A stretch of 11,420 bases of DNA from Methanobacteriota archaeon (GTDB lineage Archaea; Thermoplasmatota; Poseidoniia; Poseidoniales; Poseidoniaceae), in contig PBUZ01000099.1 of NCBI GenBank assembly GCA_002728035.1, positions 1-11,420 of the forward strand, read 5' to 3'. Positions within the stretch are counted from its first letter, which is position 1. Each line of letters opens with the position of its first letter. Shown piece after piece: positions 6,388 to 11,420 of this stretch. A program made the position numbers and the translations under genes. The notes under the pieces are model-generated. The model was not told the origin of the DNA. It saw nothing but the letters and a program-made list of their open reading frames with translations, and searched no databases.

Positions 6388-7329
6388 ATGGAGATGCCAC
6401 GCACCGTGGCTGGCATGGACGCTTCCAACATCCTCATTGCAGGAGTGGGGGGCATCGGATGTGCATGGGCTCATCAAGCCCATCAGCGGGCACAACACCA
6501 TGCGCACCTCGTCCTCATCGATGCGGACGATGCCAGTTTTCAGAGCGGTGAAAACATCCACACACTTCGCCTTGGCCATGCACTCGACAGCGTTGGTTGT
6601 GCTGCCCTACCGCCGCTTGCAGAGCAGCGAATGCGTGGATTGAACACGCTGACGAATCAACTGCTTGCGGACACGGAACTCGTGATCTTGCTCACAGGAC
6701 TCGGAGGTGGCGTCGGGACGGGAGCAGCCCAAGAATTCGCCCGCCAAGCAAGGCAATGCGGCGCCATTGTCCTCGCTGTCGCCGCACTCCCGTTCGAGGC
6801 ACAACCCACCCGTCTCGAGTTGGCCAACGAGGGGCTTGACCGTCTGGAGCGAAATGCGCATGTGACCGTCCGTCTTTCGCTTGAACGTCTTGCCCGACAA
6901 GCCAGGGAACGTGGCCAACTTTGGCAAATGGGAGCAGAATGGATTGAAGACCTCGTCGACGGCTTGGTTCGAACGCTCATGAGCATGGGCCTCATCAACC
7001 TCGACCTGATGGATTTGCGAGCGATCGTCGACCAAGTGGGAGAGGCGACGATGTTGGTCGGCGTGGGAAGGCCAAACGACCCAAAGGGCATCCTCGAATC
7101 GGCGCTCAAAGCACCGCTTGCAGCGATGGATGTCGGTGGCGCAAAAGGGTGCCTCATTCAAGTTGAGGGAGGACAAGGCATGACGATCGGACAGGTCGAT
7201 GCTGTGGCTGAATTGTTCACCAGTGCACTCGATGAAGACGCCCAAGTGATTTTGGGTGCCAGGGTGAGCGATGACTTGGAGGACACCATTCGAGTGGTAA
7301 CATTGCTTTCGGGCATCCGCCCTGCTTAA
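6388..7329 (+). CDS. Divergent FtsZ/tubulin-superfamily protein
   Basis: 313 residues. FtsZ polymerises with GTP and organises cell division. Visible FtsZ signs: GVGGIG (19-24), the tubulin signature as GLGGGVGTGAA (104-114), PF at 135-136, and the T7 synergy loop NLDLMDLR (204-211) with Asn204, Asp206 and Asp209 kept, so contact-driven hydrolysis may work. Departures: the usual Thr in GGGTGTG is Val109, the GAGANP loop is replaced by SVGCAALP (68-75), and the residue that normally contacts guanine (Asn in IPN) appears to be Ser164 in RLSLERL. It also lacks the N-terminal extension and the C-terminal tail that binds membrane anchors. A non-canonical FtsZ paralogue is more likely than the main division FtsZ. 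Starts at 6388, 6394 and 6415 are all possible; no clear ribosome site decides. Its stop shares TTAA with the converging membrane gene. Confidence 0.83.
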   Translation: MEMPRTVAGMDASNILIAGVGGIGCAWAHQAHQRAQHHAHLVLIDADDASFQSGENIHTLRLGHALDSVGCAALPPLAEQRMRGLNTLTNQLLADTELVILLTGLGGGVGTGAAQEFARQARQCGAIVLAVAALPFEAQPTRLELANEGLDRLERNAHVTVRLSLERLARQARERGQLWQMGAEWIEDLVDGLVRTLMSMGLINLDLMDLRAIVDQVGEATMLVGVGRPNDPKGILESALKAPLAAMDVGGAKGCLIQVEGGQGMTIGQVDAVAELFTSALDEDAQVILGARVSDDLEDTIRVVTLLSGIRPA

Positions 7330-8684
7330 TCGAGCAATTCGATCTCGTCGTCCCAATCCACATCTTCGGTGGCGAGCACCTTTGGTTCACGCCATTCAAC
7401 ATCGGAGCCGATGGCGTCCTCCTTCGAAGAGGGCGCCTCTTCGACCTCGGATGCATCCGTCGGTTCGGTAGGGAGGGATTCACCAGCATCGGATTTATCA
7501 TTGGAGACGGGGACAACCTTCTCCACGATGGCCTTGATGTTCGATGCCTGTTGTGTTGTTCGGAAGACGCCCTTGAGAACGGTGGGTTGCATCCACATGA
7601 AGGTCAACAACACGACAACGTGACCCGCCATCATGACGTTCTTGACATCATCAAGCACAACCGTGAGCATCGCCACGCTGCCCGCATAGGCGTATCCAAA
7701 CGCGAGCCCAATGGGCAAGGCGTTGTCCAAACTCACCAATTTGAGCGGTGAGCGGAAGGACCGAGAGGTGAGCCCCCAAATCGCCATCAGTACGGTGAAC
7801 ACCATCAACACCAATTCCTCAAAGAAGAGCATCGGTCCACCGGGGGAGATGGCCCAGTGCCGCCATACCGTGAGCAAATGCCACGTCACCAGAAGTTGAC
7901 TCAAAAAAAGCCACCGAACGGTGAATGAATGGAGGTCCTTCTTGAGAGAAGCCTGCTGCCGTAAATACCTCGTACGCCTCCAAGTAAGCAAAAACAAACC
8001 AAGCGCGATACCAAAGAAAATCACGTTTTCAAGGAGTGCTTCCATCCATCCCTTTGAGGTGGCCAAATATTCGAACAAAACGACCAGGATCCCTGCGAGA
8101 ACGAGGATGAGAAGGCACGAAAAAATCCCAGAAGTAACGGTTCGACCTTGCGTTCGAGGAACAGCTTCGGGGAGTTTTTTGGCGGAGAGGGAGGAGAGAA
8201 AGCGGCCAAAACTCCGACCTTGAACAATGGCCCATACGACAAAACAGGACGACAGGACAACAGGGAGTGCATCTTTTGCATCACCTGCTGCATTCAATCC
8301 AGCCATACAAATCGCAGCGAACACCAGCGGTAGGAGGCAAATTCGGAACGAAAACAACAACCGCTTCCATCGAGGCGTGGTTTCTGCTTCGTCTCGTTGA
8401 GGTAATTGCGTCCAACCTCGTATCCGTTCGTTACCGCTGAGTAAACCTGTCAGTAGGTAGCCCCCAGAGAGCGAAAGAAAACCAATAGCACTCGCCACTT
8501 CGGAGCCAGCGTTCGCCATGAAATTGAGCACGATCGCAAAGGCGAAAATCAGCACCAAGTGCGGAAATGTTCGGGGACTGAGCAGAATACGGATGAGCGA
8601 AAGAAGTGAAGCGTCTTCCTCTTGCAACTCCGTGAGGAGGTCCTGCTCAACAGCCTCAACCGGTGCTTGCTCAACCTCCTCCAT
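7326..8684 (-). CDS. Polytopic membrane protein of unknown function with acidic C-terminal tail
   Basis: 452 residues; family not recognised. The first 30 residues are acidic and hydrophilic (EEVEQAPVEAVEQD). About ten helices follow, near 40-58, 64-83, 108-130, 138-157, 184-206, 217-235, 255-274, 285-305, 322-344 and 350-368, with basic loops (TWRRTRYLRQQ, 234-244) that suggest cytoplasmic sides. The last 80 residues form a low-complexity acidic tail (Glu, Asp, Ser) ending DDEIELLD. No transporter signature, catalytic His/Asp cluster or heme ligand pair stands out. It starts 82 nt from the divergent RNase P-like gene and converges on the FtsZ-like gene with a four-base overlap. The tail could dock a cytoplasmic partner, but nothing here shows which. 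The ATG has only a weak purine run (GCAGGAAAT) before it. Confidence 0.8.
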   Translation of the reverse strand: MEEVEQAPVEAVEQDLLTELQEEDASLLSLIRILLSPRTFPHLVLIFAFAIVLNFMANAGSEVASAIGFLSLSGGYLLTGLLSGNERIRGWTQLPQRDEAETTPRWKRLLFSFRICLLPLVFAAICMAGLNAAGDAKDALPVVLSSCFVVWAIVQGRSFGRFLSSLSAKKLPEAVPRTQGRTVTSGIFSCLLILVLAGILVVLFEYLATSKGWMEALLENVIFFGIALGLFLLTWRRTRYLRQQASLKKDLHSFTVRWLFLSQLLVTWHLLTVWRHWAISPGGPMLFFEELVLMVFTVLMAIWGLTSRSFRSPLKLVSLDNALPIGLAFGYAYAGSVAMLTVVLDDVKNVMMAGHVVVLLTFMWMQPTVLKGVFRTTQQASNIKAIVEKVVPVSNDKSDAGESLPTEPTDASEVEEAPSSKEDAIGSDVEWREPKVLATEDVDWDDEIELLD

Positions 8685-8766
8685 GGGATTTCCTGCATCC
8701 CGTGCGTTTTCATTCTATGGTCTACGCGTGGTGAAATCTCTTCAACATGGTCCCTCTCGCAGAAGC

Positions 8767-9153
8767 ATGGCCAAACGGTTGACAAAGGCGTTGCGGGAGA
8801 AGCGACGCTGGGTCGGCGTATTGGTTCAACCCGAGATCACAACAAGGGAAAAAGCCGCCCAGGCCGTGGAAGACCTACGAATTCATCTTGATTTGGCCAG
8901 CCTCAAATTGATGGATTTCCGACCCGCCTCTGACCGAGAAGTAGGCGACCTGTCAAGCGACATCGCTGGCACTCATAGCGATGGAGGATTGGCCGTGCTC
9001 AAGGTACGTCTTTCCGATGTGATGGATTTGCGTCGCTGCATCGAGGGCGAAAAGGCGTTTGAGAAACACGGCATGCGTGGCCTTACGACCAGCGGAAAAA
9101 TCCGTCTCGTACGTCAACGACTTGGATTGCCGAAACCCAATCGCCATCGCTGA
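8767..9153 (+). CDS. Pop5/Rpp14-like RNase P protein component (candidate)
   Basis: 128 residues, basic at both ends. The layout fits archaeal RNase P protein component 2 (Pop5), which binds the RNase P RNA to mature tRNA 5' ends: an opening strand RWVGVLVQPE (15-24), a helical part (REKAAQAVEDLRIHL), a strand GGLAVLKVRLSDV (71-83), a helix DLRRCIEGEKAF, and a terminal strand plus basic helix, GLTTSGKIRLVRQRLGLP, like the SGT/ra-rr-k ending of Pop5. Usual length is about 110-140 residues, which agrees. I chose ATG 8767; the frame stays open upstream with GTG codons at 8728 and 8731 as alternatives, and no ribosome site is clear. The next gene starts 55 nt downstream. The match rests on a memory-based pattern, not an alignment, so another small RNA-binding family is possible. 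Confidence 0.55.
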   Translation: MAKRLTKALREKRRWVGVLVQPEITTREKAAQAVEDLRIHLDLASLKLMDFRPASDREVGDLSSDIAGTHSDGGLAVLKVRLSDVMDLRRCIEGEKAFEKHGMRGLTTSGKIRLVRQRLGLPKPNRHR

Positions 9154-9160
9154 GCGATGG
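9144..9160. repeat. Perfect 7-bp hairpin whose loop is the stop codon
   Basis: CCATCGC (9144-9150) and GCGATGG (9154-9160) are perfect reverse complements around TGA, the stop codon of the RNase P-like gene. A second copy of the arms, CATCGCT (8961-8967) and AGCGATG (8977-8983), lies within the same gene. There is no U-run after it, so it is not a clear terminator. Confidence 0.5.
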
Positions 9161-9208
9161 AGGCCTTCTCGCCGAGAGCCTCAAGAGCCATACCCCCCAC
9201 GCCCTGTC

Positions 9209-9709
9209 ATGGGAGCAGGAGGCACGGCCCCGAAAATGAAGATGAGTGATGTCTTCATTTTGACTGGACTCACGGTGTTGCTGGGTGCGTTGTTCATGCA
9301 TGCTTGGGTCACACCGATCAACCTCAACAGCGAGGACCCCCCGTACACCAATGGAGCCTCGTTGATGACCGATGACAAGGTCACCCTCAACATCATGGTG
9401 GAAAACGAAACCACCATTCGCGTCGTGTTCATGGATGAATCAAATTCGATTTTGAGCGCTGAATCCATCGTCATGGGGGCTGGAGATTCCGTTGAACGTG
9501 AATTCCTCGCTGACCAAGGTGGATTTTACACCTACGAAATTGACACCAAAGGCGTTGCAGCTACCCTCGATGTCGAGATTGACCGAAAACTCATGCTCGA
9601 CATGCTGCCGTTCCCAATCGGCGCGTTCTTCCTCGCCTTTGGGCTGTATCAGCGCCAAATGCATACCGAGGAATCAGCGGAGGTCCTCGACGCCGAATTG
9701 GATGTTTGA
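9209..9709 (+). CDS. Two-helix membrane protein of unknown function
   Basis: 166 residues from ATG 9209; family not recognised. A helix at about 14-34 (DVFILTGLTVLLGALFMHAWV) is followed by a roughly 95-residue beta-rich domain, probably outside the cell (VTLNIMVENETTIRVVFMD, then GGFYTYEIDTKG), and a second helix at about 130-148, then a short acidic cytoplasmic tail. The domain pattern resembles small immunoglobulin-like folds that sense or bind at the membrane surface, with no Cys and no catalytic residue pattern. The ATG codons at 9236 and 9242 (MKMSDV, MSDV) are later alternatives; AGGAGG at 9217-9222 lies 13 nt before the first of these, a little far. The gene follows the RNase P-like gene by 55 nt and its end overlaps the converging methyltransferase-biotin ligase gene by 36 nt. 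Confidence 0.75.
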   Translation: MGAGGTAPKMKMSDVFILTGLTVLLGALFMHAWVTPINLNSEDPPYTNGASLMTDDKVTLNIMVENETTIRVVFMDESNSILSAESIVMGAGDSVEREFLADQGGFYTYEIDTKGVAATLDVEIDRKLMLDMLPFPIGAFFLAFGLYQRQMHTEESAEVLDAELDV

Positions 9710-11170
9710 CCACGTCAATTCATCGGGGTCATCGACCAACACATGACCTTCACCAAGGAGTATTTGACCCTCCTGAGTCAGCCCATATGCATTGGTTGTT
9801 TTCTTTCTATAGAAAATTGGACCCAGTGAATTAACACCTTCGAGCACGGCTTGAACCCCTGCTTCGGCACGGTACCAACTCGGAAGTGAAACGGAAAGAT
9901 GTGGGGCTTCGTAATGCGAAGCCACCATGGCGTGGATGGCACGATGAAGGTCTGCTGCTGTACCGTTCCAACCGATGGCATCCAATCCAGTATAGCGGGA
10001 GTCTGAGCAGGAAAGGTTCACGCCGATGCCACCGACGATTCGGGTCATCGCACCTTTGGTGGAGGCCTCGAAAAGGATCCCAGCGACCTTTTTCCATGGC
10101 GAGGATGCTTCGGTGCGAAGATACACATCGTTTGGCCATTTTAACGAAATGTGTTCTGCATACGCGGGGGCAAGGTGGCGAATCAGCCGAACCAGGCCAA
10201 CGCCCACCACCACTTGGTCAAGTGGCTGATGGACAACAGATTCACCTTCTCCGACCACCCACGAAGCGAATAAGGCGCCTTCAAACGCCAACCATCTCCG
10301 TTGACGACGACCTCTCCCGTTTGTTTGCATGTCCGCACGGAGGGTTGCCCCGAAACCATCGGCTGACGCCATCAATTCGGTGTTGGTGCTATGAACCGTC
10401 TCAAGAACACGTTTTGGTGCATGTTCAAACGGACGCCAGACAGCAAGAACAGAGAGACATTCTCCGTCCTCAAACGTCAATTGCTCAGCAACCGTTGCAC
10501 CAAGGCCAACTCGCCAAGCCTGAGCGAGGGCATCGTCGTTGGGGCCTTTCGAAGAGATCAGAAAAAAACCGACGCCCTGTTCTGCAAGGAGATGTCCTTG
10601 AACGATCAGATCAAGGGTTCGAGGAAACAGGCCAACCTCGTCGGTGTCGAGAAGTGAAGCCTCTTCCAGTGGCCCAAGTACCCCATCCGCTGTCGCGTTG
10701 GAAGAAAGATACGGCATGTTCCAAACCACGACATCGTAAGGTTGGGCACCACCCCATTGAATTGGCCCCCCGTCAACAGCCGGGCCTGGACCTCCTTCGT
10801 GGACGGTTGCCTGCAAACCTGCTGCATCGAAATGTGCACGCGTGCAGGAGACAGCATAAGGGTTGACATCACAGGCCACCACCTCGCACCCTTCACTTGC
10901 GGCGTACAACGAAAGGGCGCCACTCCCGCAACCGATTTCCATCAGCGTTTTCCCATGCTTCAATCCCGCGGATTGGAGCACCTTGGCCATGAGATCCGTG
11001 TCCTCTCGTGGCGGGTAAACCGTCGGTGGTAACCGAAGGGCGAAGGCGCGACCGTTGGGTGCCGTCCAGGTCCGTTCTTGAGCAGCACCGCGAAGGTACG
11101 AAACTTCACGCTCGGCATGCGTGGATAAGAAGGGGGGCTGCTCGTCCACAGGAGGGTGGAAATGCACCAC
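9674..11170 (-). CDS. Fusion of HemK/Mtq2-like methyltransferase and biotin-protein ligase
   Basis: 498 residues. Domain 1 (about 35-245) is a class I SAM methyltransferase of the HemK2/PrmC type, which modifies glutamine in release factors: VYPPREDTDLM (51-61), SAM motif MEIGCGSGALS (77-87), Asp101 in CDVNPYAV, and NMPY (151-154) where the family has NPPY. Domain 2 (about 255-498) is a biotin-protein ligase, which charges biotin carboxyl carrier proteins through biotinyl-AMP: HSTN (260-263), GRGRRQRRW (285-293), KWPND (344-348), KVAGILFE (361-368, catalytic-type Lys361) and GGIGVN (380-385). No DNA-binding HTH is present, so it should not act as a BirA repressor. One uninterrupted frame joins both. 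The start is GTG at 11170 (or 11167); no ATG occurs before residue 61 and no ribosome site is clear, so leaderless translation is possible. Domain calls are firm, the joint role is not. Confidence 0.92.
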   Translation of the reverse strand: MVHFHPPVDEQPPFLSTHAEREVSYLRGAAQERTWTAPNGRAFALRLPPTVYPPREDTDLMAKVLQSAGLKHGKTLMEIGCGSGALSLYAASEGCEVVACDVNPYAVSCTRAHFDAAGLQATVHEGGPGPAVDGGPIQWGGAQPYDVVVWNMPYLSSNATADGVLGPLEEASLLDTDEVGLFPRTLDLIVQGHLLAEQGVGFFLISSKGPNDDALAQAWRVGLGATVAEQLTFEDGECLSVLAVWRPFEHAPKRVLETVHSTNTELMASADGFGATLRADMQTNGRGRRQRRWLAFEGALFASWVVGEGESVVHQPLDQVVVGVGLVRLIRHLAPAYAEHISLKWPNDVYLRTEASSPWKKVAGILFEASTKGAMTRIVGGIGVNLSCSDSRYTGLDAIGWNGTAADLHRAIHAMVASHYEAPHLSVSLPSWYRAEAGVQAVLEGVNSLGPIFYRKKTTNAYGLTQEGQILLGEGHVLVDDPDELTWSNIQFGVEDLR

Positions 11171-11351
11171 AATGATGAGGGTATGCGTGCTGTGTGTTCA
11201 GAAAGTATGCGATTTTTCATTGTTTAAGCAGGTTTATGACGGATGATGTTGAGGGTCGTTTCATCCGAGCGGCTTCCATGCTCGCTCATGACCAGCCCGA
11301 AACGTATAAGAACACGAGGTAGGTCGGACGAAAAGCCCAAGTTGCTACATT
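11171..11351. other. Intergenic region between the biotin ligase fusion and tRNA-Lys
   Basis: 181 nt, divergent promoters expected. AT-rich CTTAAACAATG on the minus strand (about 11218-11229) could be the promoter of the GTG-started fusion gene. A 28-codon frame (11236-11322, plus) is open but unsupported. No repeat or terminator is clear. Confidence 0.4.
11303..11311 (+). promoter_or_regulatory. Candidate TATA box of tRNA-Lys
   Basis: CGTATAAGA lies about 41-49 nt before the tRNA 5' end, so transcription could begin roughly 15 nt upstream of the mature end, leaving a short leader for RNase P to remove. This is a good core TATA match but single-site evidence. Confidence 0.45.
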
Positions 11352-11420
11352 GGGCCTGTAGCTCAGTCAGGTAGAGCGTCGGACTTTTAATCCGATGGTC
11401 GCGGGTTCGAACCCCGTCGG
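11352..11420 (+). tRNA. tRNA-Lys (anticodon UUU), 3' end cut by the window
   Basis: Cloverleaf read by eye: acceptor GGGCCTG, D arm GCTC-AGTCAGGTA-GAGC, anticodon stem TCGGA/TCCGA with loop CTTTTAA (anticodon TTT), variable loop of five, T arm GCGGG-TTCGAAC-CCCGT with a G-T pair, then CGG, which starts the expected acceptor strand CGGGCCC. The last four acceptor bases, the discriminator and any CCA lie beyond the window. No intron is seen. It decodes AAA/AAG lysine codons. Confidence 0.96.

Noticed and set aside
8518-8766. Upstream extension of the RNase P-like gene
   Set aside because: It runs antisense into the membrane protein gene and is Ser/Arg-rich without pattern, so the start was placed at 8767.
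9886-10866. Open frame of 326 codons on the plus strand opposite the methyltransferase-biotin ligase gene
   Set aside because: The translation is rich in Arg, Pro and Gln without any motif, while the minus strand encodes intact SAM and biotin ligase motifs.
11236-11322. 28-codon open frame before tRNA-Lys
   Set aside because: Too short, no ribosome site, and it covers the proposed tRNA promoter.
11352-11420. tRNA-Lys as an integration site for a mobile element
   Set aside because: The 3' half ends at the window edge and no integrase or direct repeat is visible.

Overview
The window looks like chromosomal DNA of a marine planktonic archaeon, most likely a Thermoplasmatota / Marine Group II (Poseidoniales)-type euryarchaeon. 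This is inferred from GGTGA(T) Shine-Dalgarno sites matching an archaeal 16S tail, a Pop5-like RNase P protein candidate, a HemK2-type methyltransferase domain, an FtsZ-like protein and acidic proteins. No 16S rRNA or marker search was possible, so the placement is tentative.

Region 1 (31-5873, minus strand) is a tight five-gene operon for a cytochrome b6f-like quinol-oxidising complex with unusual parts. In transcription order it holds: (i) an exported, membrane-anchored Reeler/choice-of-anchor-like protein with a CxCH site; (ii) a small two-helix membrane protein of unknown function; (iii) a Tat-targeted Rieske iron-sulfur protein with a poly-glycine hinge; (iv) a cytochrome b6-like protein with both heme histidine pairs and the Cys that carries heme c_i in b6f complexes; (v) a 936-residue fusion of a subunit IV-like domain, an extracytoplasmic insert and a cytoplasmic HdrD/GlpC-like module (two [4Fe-4S] sites plus two CCG domains). 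No cytochrome f, cytochrome c1 or CxxCH motif was found. My reading is that electrons pass between a membrane quinol pool, an outside acceptor (through Rieske) and a cytoplasmic iron-sulfur/CCG module tethered next to the heme c_i side. This is the most notable system here.

Region 2 (6037-9709) is a housekeeping mix: a small TPR protein and a divergent FtsZ/tubulin-family GTPase-like protein (plus), a ten-helix membrane protein of unknown function (minus, converging on the FtsZ-like gene with both stop codons in one TTAA), a Pop5/Rpp14-like RNase P protein candidate and a two-helix membrane protein (plus).

Region 3 (9674-11420) holds a minus-strand fusion of a HemK/Mtq2-like methyltransferase with a biotin-protein ligase, then an intergenic region and a tRNA-Lys(UUU) gene cut by the window end. 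I saw no insertion sequence, CRISPR array or phage gene.
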